From: JAGLHV01 sp023143305 [NCBI: Clostridia bacterium]
GTDB lineage: Bacteria; CBDUZB01; JAGLHV01
Direction of reading: 5' to 3'
NCBI GenBank assembly: GCA_030637025.1
Contig: DAOVVV010000014.1
Coordinates: 1 to 59,416 of the forward strand
Length of the DNA: 59,416 nt
Positions 16,606 through 24,773 of this stretch are shown here, one piece after another (the first letter of the stretch is position 1; each line of letters begins with the position of its first letter). The position numbers and the translations under genes are program-made. Under the pieces are notes generated by a model. The model made no database searches, was not told the origin of the DNA, and saw nothing but the letters and a program-made list of their open reading frames with translations.

Positions 16606-17843
16606 TCTATTCTCCATTTTCTAATTAAATTAAATATAAATATCTTTGTTAACTTGTACTTTCGCATAACCAGAGACATAAATAGTATATATAATTTTAA
16701 CATACTCATTCCTATTATCTTAACCCAAAAATCACCTGAATAAATTTTACTTGATACCCAGCTATTAAATAAAAAAATCCTTTTTTTATCAATACTATTT
16801 TTTTTAAAAATTAATGCACCCTTTTGTGAGTTTATTACTTTCTCTTCTTCAATTGAACTTAAAGATATATGCTCTGCTCGCATTTCTTTTTCGATAATAG
16901 CTTTTAACTTTTCATTCCTTATTGCAATAATAGAGGTTCCTTTAGGATCATTTATATACGGTTTTAACCACGCATCCATAAAGGATATATCCGCATATTT
17001 TGCAAAAAGGTCTTCACAATAAAAACAAGCATTTGTTGAAAAAAAATAATTGCACCATATTTTTCCTACCAAACTATCAGAAAAATTCAATTGCCTTGTA
17101 TTTTCACCATTTTTTAATATTCCTTTAAATCCATAATTGCTAGCCTTATTGGTATTTTCTTTACACCTAAATTGAACATCCTTTACATCTTTTTCCCTAG
17201 TTCCTGTCAACCTAATAAGAAAAGAAGTGTAATTCTTGTTTTTATTATGCCCACAAATTAATCCGAGTAAATACTTAATTTTCCCCCCAATTAAAGAATT
17301 CTTTTGTTGAACTAATCGCAATGCATCAACAACACAAGGTAATCCTACAATTGCATATTGTCCAACCTCTTTCTTTAGAAGTTTTAAAACAGAAGAAAAT
17401 TCTACTGGATAATATTTTGAACCTGCATAATTAGCAAGTTCTTTGGATTTTTTCACTATAACTGGTTCAAAAAAACGGTCCTTTTTCTTAGAAGAACCCA
17501 CAACAATCACCCCATCTACCATTTTCCTTTCCAACAACACTCTTAATACTCTAGTCGCTAATCCCCCAGACGCCCCCTTTATTCTTTCTTCTTCTATATT
17601 AGAATACCCCACATAGTTTTTTATATAATTTCCTAAAGGAGAAACCAAAGAACTTTTAGTTGTGCTCTGTGCAAATGGACAAACAGAAAGACAATTTCCA
17701 CAATCCTTACAGTTTAAAACGATAGGAACTAACTGTCCATACTTATCAAAAACCATTTTTAAACACTTTTCTGTTATACCAACACAAACTCCGCAACCAG
17801 AACACAAACCATTTTTAACTATCTCTGTTACTACATTTTTCAT
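16602..17843 (-). CDS. Coenzyme F420 hydrogenase/dehydrogenase beta-subunit-like protein (FrhB family) with 2x[4Fe-4S]
   Basis: A 413-residue iron-sulfur flavoprotein-type oxidoreductase. The N-terminus has two ferredoxin clusters, CSGCGVCVGITEKC and CKDCGNCLSVCP. The FrhB/FdhB region follows, with GGLATRVLRVLLERKMVDGV, GSKYYPVEFSSVL and VGLPCVVDALRLVQQ, and a later cysteine set GHNKNKN..., FFSTNACFYCEDLFAKYADI. This family is frequent in capsule loci beside the WcaK/AmsJ pyruvyltransferase family, as here, where the start of that gene overlaps this stop by four bases. The reaction in polysaccharide synthesis is not established; reduction of a sugar or pyruvyl group is only a guess. AAAGGG precedes ATG 17843. 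Confidence 0.87.
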   Translation of the reverse strand: MKNVVTEIVKNGLCSGCGVCVGITEKCLKMVFDKYGQLVPIVLNCKDCGNCLSVCPFAQSTTKSSLVSPLGNYIKNYVGYSNIEEERIKGASGGLATRVLRVLLERKMVDGVIVVGSSKKKDRFFEPVIVKKSKELANYAGSKYYPVEFSSVLKLLKKEVGQYAIVGLPCVVDALRLVQQKNSLIGGKIKYLLGLICGHNKNKNYTSFLIRLTGTREKDVKDVQFRCKENTNKASNYGFKGILKNGENTRQLNFSDSLVGKIWCNYFFSTNACFYCEDLFAKYADISFMDAWLKPYINDPKGTSIIAIRNEKLKAIIEKEMRAEHISLSSIEEEKVINSQKGALIFKKNSIDKKRIFLFNSWVSSKIYSGDFWVKIIGMSMLKLYILFMSLVMRKYKLTKIFIFNLIRKWRIE

Positions 17844-17891
17844 TTTAAAAATCCCTTTAGTTAAAATTTATTTATAAATCTTCAAGTAATT

Positions 17892-19400
17892 TTATTCATT
17901 ACTAAAAATTAACTTTTTAAAATAATTTTGCTCTATGTTATTTAACCCAACAAAAAACACAGCACCTGCAAAAAAAACAAGTTCACAAGAAATTAGAACC
18001 AACAAATTTAAATAATTTGGAATAATAAAACTTTTTATTATCCACCAAAACCCAATAAAACCTATCAAGGATTTTAATAATATTGAAAATACTATTTCAA
18101 AATAATATTTCCAAACACTTAATTTAATCGCTTTACAAGTATAAACAGGCTGAACAAACAATTTAATTATTATCATCGGTATAGCTGTCCCAAATGCTAC
18201 ACCCATAAGTCCAAATTTTTGTACAAGAATTAAGCTAAGAATAAGATTTGCCACCCCTTCAACCGAATTGGATATAGCAAAAAATTTATGTTTAGAAATA
18301 CCATATAACAACTGAATAGATGGACTTTGCATTAAAGCAATAATTATCGGTATCACCAACACTACAAGAAGGGGATAAGCAGATAAATAATCTTTTCCCA
18401 TCCACCGTTCAATAAATACTTTACCAAAGAGTATTACCGTTCCACCTATTAATACTGATAAATAACTACTAAGTTTTGTCACTAATATAAATTTCTTTCT
18501 TATCGAATTATAATCGCCTTTACTTTCATACTGACTAAAGACCGGAATCATTAAACCAACAGCACTAACTATAAAATTCATAAAATATTGGATCAAACGA
18601 GATGCTATAGAATAAACAGTTACAAAATTTAGTCCAACAAAAGCAGCAATTATAAAATTATCAATATTAAAGCGTAATTTATCAGCAATTTGAGCAATAA
18701 AAGTAAAAATACTATATTTAAAAAGAGACTTAATTTTTGTTTTATCTACCAATGTTTTCGATAAAACAATATATTTAGCTATTTTTTTTGCAAAAATAAA
18801 AGCAAAAAAATAACTAATTATATCAGAAATAAAAGTAATTAAAGCTAAAGCTAATACCCCATATCCCTTTTTTAAAAAAATAACGACTAAAATGGTTCTA
18901 ATTAACAATTTTGACATTGTAACAATAGTATTTAAATCATATCGGAGATGTGCAGTTAATATCCCGGAAAAAACACGCATTGGTAAACCTATTGCAAAAC
19001 TGCATCCTAAAACAATTATAACCTGGCGAAAGATAACAACTTCTGCTATATTCTTCATAAATAACGGGCTAATAAAAGAGACAACAAAAGATATAAATAA
19101 TGTGAACAGTCCAATTATTAAAAATAGAAATAAAGAACTATTTATAACCAAATTTGCTTCTTTATAATCTTCTTTCCCTATTGCCCTGGAAACATATCTT
19201 TGGATAGCGGAACCCAAACCAAAATCAAAAAGCCAATAAAAACCCAAAAAAGAACCTATCACCATCCATAACCCGTACATTCTATCACCTAAAGAATGAA
19301 TAATAAAAGGCATTAAAAAAAACGCGATAACAATATTTACAAAAAAATTAAAAGTCCTTAATATAGAACCTTTTACCAATGTTTTTGCTTTTGAACCCAT
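17892..19400 (-). CDS. Polysaccharide flippase (Wzx, MOP superfamily)
   Basis: A 502-residue polytopic protein with 14 predicted helices, the usual number and length for Wzx/PST lipid-linked oligosaccharide flippases. The N-terminal signature GSILRTFNFFVNIVIAFFLM followed by PFIIHSLGDRMYGLWMVIGS is characteristic, as is the FDFGLGSAIQRYVSRAIGKE loop. It would move undecaprenyl-linked repeat units across the inner membrane for the polymerase at 12228-13580. Only 3 nt separate its start from the amidotransferase stop, and AAGGA precedes ATG 19400, so the two are co-transcribed. Confidence 0.9.
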   Translation of the reverse strand: MGSKAKTLVKGSILRTFNFFVNIVIAFFLMPFIIHSLGDRMYGLWMVIGSFLGFYWLFDFGLGSAIQRYVSRAIGKEDYKEANLVINSSLFLFLIIGLFTLFISFVVSFISPLFMKNIAEVVIFRQVIIVLGCSFAIGLPMRVFSGILTAHLRYDLNTIVTMSKLLIRTILVVIFLKKGYGVLALALITFISDIISYFFAFIFAKKIAKYIVLSKTLVDKTKIKSLFKYSIFTFIAQIADKLRFNIDNFIIAAFVGLNFVTVYSIASRLIQYFMNFIVSAVGLMIPVFSQYESKGDYNSIRKKFILVTKLSSYLSVLIGGTVILFGKVFIERWMGKDYLSAYPLLVVLVIPIIIALMQSPSIQLLYGISKHKFFAISNSVEGVANLILSLILVQKFGLMGVAFGTAIPMIIIKLFVQPVYTCKAIKLSVWKYYFEIVFSILLKSLIGFIGFWWIIKSFIIPNYLNLLVLISCELVFFAGAVFFVGLNNIEQNYFKKLIFSNE

Positions 19401-19403
19401 TTT

Positions 19404-20438
19404 TTATTCCTTAAAACCAAGATGACTTTTTGATTTTGCACTATCAATATCTTTTTTTGATAAATCCAAATATTTTAAAAATGTTTCTAAAGATTCTAAT
19501 TTTTCGCTATATTCTTCTTCTTTAGCTTTTTTTAATGCTTCTTCTTTGGTCATTTGACCTGCTCTTATCATTGCACTATATTTGGTGGTTTTTTCCCCAA
19601 AGCCCCATTTTTGGACTACCAGATAATTTTTCATAGGGGCAAATAAACAATCGATATGGTCGGTAGAGCCATCTTCCCGTGCCTGCCAATGAAGTTCTTT
19701 AGTTATGGTCCCTTTAATTTCACTATCTACCCAGGAAATATAATCAGGTAATGAAATCTGTTTTCTGTATCTTTTTAATGTAAAATGCTTGAGTCTTCTG
19801 ACAATTTTTTGCCAGTTAGTTTCCGGTAAAAAATCTTTTGCTTCTTCAGGACTTATCAAATTTCCTGCTATTCTTTTGAAAAGATTACTATTATAAGAAT
19901 ATATCTTCGCTCCCCGTGATTCTATCTGAGCAGAAAACCCGGAAACGATTAAAGGAACATCGTACTGTTCAGCCACCCTATGCACAGTTGCCCATATTCC
20001 CATATCACAAGCAAAACAAAATTGACCGGTTTTTAATAAAAATTCACGATACAATTTCTTCATTAATTTCCAGTTTGGTCCGTAACAAACATACCCCACA
20101 TCGGTTTTCTTAACTATATTATCAATGTTTTTTATTGCTGAAGGAGTACGCAATCCGTTATTAAAATTAACTGCTAAAACTTTAAGTTTATATTTTTCTT
20201 TACACAAATAAAGGGTATAGGAACTGTCTTTCCCCCCGCTAAAAGGAACAATACAATCATATCGTTTGTTTTGTTTTTTAGCCCAATTAATAATATTATC
20301 TAATTCCACCTCAAGTTTTTTATAATCTTTATTAAGATACTTTTCCTCATATTCCTTACACTTATTACAAACACCGTTCTTATCAAAAGTAATATCAGGG
20401 TAAGTTTCCGGTAATATACATCTTGTGCAACGGTTCAT
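19404..20438 (-). CDS. N-acetyl sugar amidotransferase (WbpG/PseA type)
   Basis: A 344-residue PP-loop ATP pyrophosphatase-type enzyme that converts an acetamido group of a nucleotide sugar to an acetamidino group (known for Pseudomonas WbpG). The zinc-finger-like N-terminus CTRCILPETYPDITFD and CNKCKEYE is diagnostic, followed by IVPFSGGKDSSYTLYLC, the SGGKDS PP-loop, and FCFACDMGIWATVHRVAEQY. Ammonia is normally delivered by paralogous HisH and HisF proteins encoded beside it; neither is in this window. AGGAGG precedes ATG 20438. This is the first gene of the flippase-to-acetyltransferase run on the minus strand. Confidence 0.92.
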   Translation of the reverse strand: MNRCTRCILPETYPDITFDKNGVCNKCKEYEEKYLNKDYKKLEVELDNIINWAKKQNKRYDCIVPFSGGKDSSYTLYLCKEKYKLKVLAVNFNNGLRTPSAIKNIDNIVKKTDVGYVCYGPNWKLMKKLYREFLLKTGQFCFACDMGIWATVHRVAEQYDVPLIVSGFSAQIESRGAKIYSYNSNLFKRIAGNLISPEEAKDFLPETNWQKIVRRLKHFTLKRYRKQISLPDYISWVDSEIKGTITKELHWQAREDGSTDHIDCLFAPMKNYLVVQKWGFGEKTTKYSAMIRAGQMTKEEALKKAKEEEYSEKLESLETFLKYLDLSKKDIDSAKSKSHLGFKE

Positions 20439-20456
20439 AAATTCCTCCTAGAATTT

Positions 20457-20497
20457 ATAGTCCATAGTCCACAGTCGATAGTCCATAGACAAAGACA
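20457..20497. repeat. GTCCATAG-type dispersed repeat
   Basis: TAGTCCATAGTCCACAGTCG followed by ATAGTCCATAGACAAAGAC. Near-identical units occur at 23920-23960, 25599-25635 and 32335-32363 and, inverted, at 4003-4038, 4102-4134 and 42918-42950. It precedes the amidotransferase and follows the second four-helix-bundle gene. Confidence 0.8.
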
Positions 20498-20573
20498 AAA
20501 ATAAAGTCAAAATTCAAAACAAAAGATAAAAAACTACAGACAAAGAATATGGAGCAAACTGATAATTTAAAGA

Positions 20574-20927
20574 TTATTTAAGTGAATTACGCAATCCTTG
20601 AAGCATTTTAATAATCTCTTGAAGTTCATTATACAATTTTTTAAACTTATTTTCATTAATTATCTTTCGCTTTTTACTTAAATAAAGACAAGAAACAACT
20701 TCAATTGCTGACCTAATAGCATAACCAATAAATAGTCTAAACTCCGCATTTGTCTGACCAGTTGACCCTTCTGCAACATTTAAAGCAATTGAATCCGCTG
20801 CTCGCTTAATTTGCGAAGTCATAATATACAACTCTTCTTTAGGAAAATCTCTGGTTAATTCATGAATTTGAAAACTAAATTCTACAGATTTTCTCCACAC
20901 TTCTAACTTCTCAAACTTAAAGGCCAT
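20574..20927 (-). CDS. Four-helix-bundle protein (23S rRNA IVP / S23 family), second copy
   Basis: A 117-residue homologue of the protein at 11775-12146, with the same landmarks: FEKLEVWRKSVEFSFQIHEL, MTSQIKRAADSIALNVAEGS and GQTNAEFRLFIGYAIRSAIE. It is divergent from the first copy, so the two are not a recent duplication. The flanks differ too: GTCCATAG-type repeats downstream and an AT-rich region with no clear repeat upstream. Its function is unknown; family members occur as free-standing genes and within rRNA insertions. It interrupts the cassette between the amidotransferase and the next glycosyltransferase. The ribosome-binding site is AAGGATTAAATA-like. Confidence 0.9.
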   Translation of the reverse strand: MAFKFEKLEVWRKSVEFSFQIHELTRDFPKEELYIMTSQIKRAADSIALNVAEGSTGQTNAEFRLFIGYAIRSAIEVVSCLYLSKKRKIINENKFKKLYNELQEIIKMLQGLRNSLK

Positions 20928-21152
20928 TATTTAATCCTTCACTATTATATATTGTAGATTATATGAATTTCTTTAATATTTTCTTTATTTTTATCTTCAT
21001 ATAAATAATGTTGACATAGAGGTTGTTTTTTATGTTCTTGTTTATTATAGTCACTTTTAGGGTTTTTTTGGCTGTTTTAGTCCATTTTGATTTGTAGAAT
21101 TCATTTTATCTTAAATAATGAAATTCGTGTAATCCTTCTTTTATACTATCCT

Positions 21153-21308
21153 TTATACTATCCTTGAATGTCTAATCGAAAAAGCATTACCCAAACCCTG
21201 CTTTTGCCAATCGGAATTAAAACCGGGTTGGGAATAAACCAATCTATCTTTATATTTAAAGGCATAAAGACAAGCTATTAATTCCTCAACATTGTACCTA
21301 ATAAAATA
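21153..21308 (-). pseudogene. C-terminal gene remnant, family not recognised
   Basis: Read on the minus strand, about 50 codons remain open: RYNVEELIACLYAFKYKDRL then VYSQPGFNSDWQKQGLGNAF and SIRHSRIV before TAA at 21155-21153. There is no start codon; an in-frame stop lies just upstream, adjacent to the end of the 21312-22445 glycosyltransferase. The sequence looks protein-like, with balanced composition and aromatic residues, and may be the tail of a lost polysaccharide gene. I do not recognise the family. The rest of the 20928-21311 gap shows nothing clear. Confidence 0.55.
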
Positions 21309-21311
21309 TTA

Positions 21312-22445
21312 CTACCGCAATAATAAGACATCGTACAACTTTTCTGTGTTTTCGGTCATTTTTTTTAAAGAAAAAAACTTTTCAATTCTTTTTCGGCCTG
21401 CCTGTCCCATTTTTTGAGCTAACTCTTTATTCTTTAGTAAACGCAGCATTGCCTTAGCTAACATTTCCGAATTAGCCGGTGGAACCAATATCCCTGTCTC
21501 ATTATCAACGACAACCTCCGGATTTCCTCCTACATTAGTAGCAACTACAGATTTACCTGCAGCCATAGACTCTAATATAGTATTGGAAAATCCTTCACTT
21601 AAAGAGGATAACACTGATATATCCATCACAGAAAGAAGTTCCGGAATATCAGAACGCTCACCGGTAAAAACAACATTGTCGGTAATTCTTAATTTTTTAG
21701 CTACTTCTAATGGATTATCTTTTCCCACATTTTTAAAAATATAACCAACGATTAAAAATTGCACCTCCGGTATTTCTTTTAAAACAATGGAAGCTGCCTC
21801 TAAAAAATACTTATGGCCTTTTATAGGGCGTAACCCGGCAATAATACCTACAACCGGGGCAATAGATTTAAATCCTAATTCTTTTTTTATACCCAAAATG
21901 TCTTGTTTTTTTGAAAATTTATTAATTTCTACACCGTTATAAATAGTATTTATTTTCTTGGGTAATATATTTTGTTTCTCAATGAGAATATTTTTTACTG
22001 CCTCTGAAACCGTAATTATTTTGTCAAATATAAAATTATTTATTAGTTTATAGAAAAAAATATGTCTTTTTTTTAATTTATAGCCCATATCTCTTCTGCT
22101 GGAAATGATAACCGGAACACCGGATAACTTAGCAATTATTCCACCCCAAAAATCAGAACCTTCATGATAAGTTACTACTATTTTAACTTTTTCTTTTTTT
22201 ATGAATTTTATTAATTTAATGCCTTCTCTTAATGCTTTGAACCCATAGATTTTTTTTACGCCTAAATCTTTAGTTGATATATCTTTTTGTCTCAGAATAT
22301 GTATTACTTTTCCCGAAGTTAAAATATACACTATTGGTTTATATTTTTTTTTATCCAACAGGGTAACAACTTCGTAAAGGTTTTTTTCCGCTCCTGCAAG
22401 ATTGGTAAAAGTGTCCATTATATATAAAATTGTGGTTTTTTTCAT
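21312..22445 (-). CDS. Glycosyltransferase family 4
   Basis: A 377-residue GT-B glycosyltransferase. The N-terminal domain carries ILYIMDTFTNLAGAEKNLYE, and the donor domain has VGIIAGLRPIKGHKYFLEAA, FTGERSDIPELLSVMDISVL, SSLSEGFSNTILESMAAGKS and VVATNVGGNPEVV, with the conserved E-x7-E. It resembles the enzyme at 10450-11643 in layout but lacks that protein's linker insertion. It is the most upstream gene of the cassette on the minus strand, immediately inside the right arm of the 117-bp inverted repeat. The sugar specificity is unknown. Confidence 0.9.
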   Translation of the reverse strand: MKKTTILYIMDTFTNLAGAEKNLYEVVTLLDKKKYKPIVYILTSGKVIHILRQKDISTKDLGVKKIYGFKALREGIKLIKFIKKEKVKIVVTYHEGSDFWGGIIAKLSGVPVIISSRRDMGYKLKKRHIFFYKLINNFIFDKIITVSEAVKNILIEKQNILPKKINTIYNGVEINKFSKKQDILGIKKELGFKSIAPVVGIIAGLRPIKGHKYFLEAASIVLKEIPEVQFLIVGYIFKNVGKDNPLEVAKKLRITDNVVFTGERSDIPELLSVMDISVLSSLSEGFSNTILESMAAGKSVVATNVGGNPEVVVDNETGILVPPANSEMLAKAMLRLLKNKELAQKMGQAGRKRIEKFFSLKKMTENTEKLYDVLLLR

Positions 22446-22920
22446 AAGTTTAACCGGGTAAAAGAATTAAACAACAGTCCATAGTCCATAGACAGAAACT
22501 ACAGTTATGAGTTAATAGTTATAAGTTATAAGTTATGAGTTAAAAACAAAAACAGATTTAGTCCATAGTCGACAGTCCATAGTCCATAGACAGAAACTAC
22601 AGTTATGAGTTAATAGTTATAAGTTATGAATTAAAGAAATAAAAAACAAATACTAAATTCAAAATAAAAAAATAACTACTAGATTCCTGCTTCCGCAGGA
22701 ATGACAGACTAAAAACAAAAACTACCCTCCCTTACCTTAATCCTTCCTCCTTATCCGCTTGAGGCGGAGCGGACAGGAATTTTTTTTAAATTCCTGGATT
22801 CCTGCTTCCGCAGGAATGACAATACACAGTTTAATAAGTATACTAAAGTAAATTATTTAATAATTTAATTGTTGGAACGGTCAGGAATGATTAGGTTGGT
22901 GAGATTTTATCACTAATATT
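22446..22920. repeat. Repeat-filled gap including arm 2 of the 117-bp inverted pair
   Basis: 22531-22647 is the reverse complement of 3951-4067 without mismatch. A partial direct duplication with a period of about 99 bp is present (22472-22526 versus 22571-22625; ACAGTCCATAGTCCATAGAC at the start of each). Two REP hairpins with TTCCTGC..GCAGGAA stems lie at 22682-22705 and 22797-22820, and a CCGCTT-GAGGCGG palindrome near 22755. No gene is seen. Confidence 0.85.
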
Positions 22921-23895
22921 TTATTCTGTACCAAATTTAAAAGTAAGTGCTACTCTGTGAGTAACACCTAAATCACCGTAATCTACAAAAGCATAATCAA
23001 AATTTACTTCTGCTACAGGCATAAAAGCAATGTCGACTTCTTTTAAACCAATACCCAGTCCCATACTTATTCCATTGCCTATATCGTTGTCTGAATCATA
23101 TCCTAACCTTAACTTAAATACCTTATCTATCTTCCATTCAGCTCCTATATTAGTATAATAATTACTATATTTAGGTTTATTAAAATCTGCGGCTAATAAA
23201 AATTTATCCTCTAAAATTCTGCCGGCAATACCCAATTTAATATTAAATGGCAGGGAATCTTCCTGGCTCAAAAATTTATAGCTATTACCCATATTTTGTA
23301 ATGTAATTCCTAAACTTATCCCTTCCCTCCGGGGATAATAAAGCAAACCTGCATCAAAAGCATAAGTTTCACCATTTTCATTTTGTATTTCCTGTTTTAT
23401 ATGTTTACCAGTTACACCGAAAAAAGTATCTTTTATGATTTTTTTCCCGTAAGAAAGAACAATTATTCTATCCTTTACGGTAAAATCAGAAGTTCTATTT
23501 CCCCATATATCCCGGCCGGGAATATCTCCTGAATTCAAAAGAATTAAACTTAATCCCAAAGCTCCCATTTCATCAACATTAGAAGCTCTCACTCCCCTCA
23601 ACGGATAAACAATATTTATAAAATTATAGTTTAAATCTTGCAGCCATTGATATTGGCCGGGACTAACTTCTATTTTCCATAATTGTCCTAAACCTGCCGG
23701 ATTCCAGGAAATAGCATTATTATCGTCGGCTACGGCACAAAAAGCCCCTCCCATACCTGCTGCCCGCACTCCCATTCCTATTTCCAGGGATTGAGCACCG
23801 GAAGTACCTGCACGATAATGAGTAGACCAACCGTAAGAACAAAAAGTGAGAATAATTATTAGGGTGCTAATTAAAAGATATACTTGTTTTTTCAT
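22921..23895 (-). CDS. PorV/PorQ-like outer-membrane protein (UPF0164 family)
   Basis: A predicted outer-membrane beta-barrel of 324 residues. A signal peptide (MKKQVYLLISTLIIILTFCS) is followed by the family start AGTSGAQSLEIGMGVRAAGM, then GGAFCAVADDNNAISWNPAG, a hallmark of PorV/PorQ/UPF0164 proteins. Alternating amphipathic strands run to the C-terminal aromatic strand LTFKFGTE. An open frame extends upstream to 23967 through a GTCCATAG repeat, but that extension is repeat translation; ATG 23895 follows GGAG at 6 nt. PorV-type proteins assist surface-protein export in type IX secretion systems; whether such a system exists here is unknown. Confidence 0.88.
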   Translation of the reverse strand: MKKQVYLLISTLIIILTFCSYGWSTHYRAGTSGAQSLEIGMGVRAAGMGGAFCAVADDNNAISWNPAGLGQLWKIEVSPGQYQWLQDLNYNFINIVYPLRGVRASNVDEMGALGLSLILLNSGDIPGRDIWGNRTSDFTVKDRIIVLSYGKKIIKDTFFGVTGKHIKQEIQNENGETYAFDAGLLYYPRREGISLGITLQNMGNSYKFLSQEDSLPFNIKLGIAGRILEDKFLLAADFNKPKYSNYYTNIGAEWKIDKVFKLRLGYDSDNDIGNGISMGLGIGLKEVDIAFMPVAEVNFDYAFVDYGDLGVTHRVALTFKFGTE

Positions 23896-23919
23896 TGTTT
23901 TCTCCAACTTAATATGAAA

Positions 23920-24005
23920 ATTAGTCCATAGTCCACAGTCGATAGTCCATAGACAAAGACAAAGCAACTAAAAACTTATAAGCAGAGCAAGCTCTGCGAC
24001 TACAA
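23920..24005. repeat. GTCCATAG repeat plus GCAGAGC/GCTCTGC hairpin
   Basis: 23920-23960 is a GTCCATAG-type unit. 23975-24003 is a CTTATAAGCAGAGCAAGCTC then TGCGACTAC hairpin, one of three related GCAGGCT..AGCCTGC-type units; the others are near 24729-24759 and 25784-25813. Confidence 0.65.
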
Positions 24006-24033
24006 GTTTAGAAAAACATCTTACAAAAAATAA

Positions 24034-24399
24034 TTACCGGATGATTACTATTTTTCCGGTGGCTTTTTCACCTTTTAAATTCGTAATTAAATAAAGATAT
24101 ATTCCACTGCCTACTTTTTCTTCTGAATTATTGGTCACATCCCAAGCAACCATACCACTAGTATTATCAGTTATACTTTCATCGGTGATTAATTTGCCTT
24201 TTAGATTGTAAATTTTTATGGTTACCTCTTCGGTTAAATGGCTAAAAATCACCTGGTTATGGCCTTTACTTAAAATACAGGGGTTAGGATAAACAATTAC
24301 ATTGTTTAAATTATCAGCTACTCCCTGGGAAAATAAGAAATTCGCTCCTAATAATGTGATTAAACAAATAGAAAAAATTAATAATGAAATTTTTTTCAT
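24034..24399 (-). CDS. Secreted mini-protein consisting of a FlgD-Ig/type-A sorting-like domain
   Basis: 121 residues: a signal peptide (MKKISLLIFSICLITLLGAN, cleavage near FSQG) followed almost at once by a complete C-terminal sorting-type domain (VIVYPNPCILSKGHNQVIF, VTIKIYNLKGKLI, GSGIYLYLITNLKG, TGKIVIIR). No passenger domain lies in between. It could be a decoy, an assembly factor, a structural surface protein, or the remains of a larger gene whose middle was deleted. TCGGAGG at 6 nt before ATG 24399 indicates it is translated. It lies between the PorV-like gene and the BY-kinase gene, with repeat-rich gaps on both sides. Confidence 0.85.
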   Translation of the reverse strand: MKKISLLIFSICLITLLGANFLFSQGVADNLNNVIVYPNPCILSKGHNQVIFSHLTEEVTIKIYNLKGKLITDESITDNTSGMVAWDVTNNSEEKVGSGIYLYLITNLKGEKATGKIVIIR

Positions 24400-24773
24400 G
24401 ATTCCTCCGAAAAAAAATTAAATTTCAAACTTCAAATTTCAAAATCCAAAATTTTAAAAAAAAACAACTAATAACTATCCACGGGCGTCATGAATGTCGC
24501 CCCTACAATTCTAAATCCAAAATTCAAAGCAAAAAAACAACTACTGGATTCCTGCTTCCGCAGGAATGACAGAATTTAAAACCAAGAATGACCCGCCTTA
24601 CTGACTGGAGGACAGGCAAATTCAAAATACAAAATTCTAAATTCAAAAGAAAACCTGATAAATCAGGCAACTACAAACTGAAAAACAACTATAGATTCCT
24701 GCTTCCGCAGGAATGACAGGCAAATAAAAACTTATAGGCAGGCTAAGAGCCTGCAGCTACCTAATGCCTTTGT
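24400..24773. repeat. Repeat-filled gap
   Basis: REP hairpins with TTCCTGC-TTCC-GCAGGAA at 24547-24570 and 24694-24717; a GGGCGTCAT..ATGTCGCCC palindrome at about 24482-24505, which also occurs at 34792-34815; a GCAGGCT..AGCCTGC hairpin at 24729-24759; and AAATTCAAAAT-type low-complexity units. No gene is visible. Confidence 0.8.

Noticed and set aside
23896-23967. N-terminal extension of the PorV-like gene (start 23967)
   Set aside because: These codons are a translated GTCCATAG repeat ahead of a proper signal peptide; ATG 23895 has a good ribosome-binding site.
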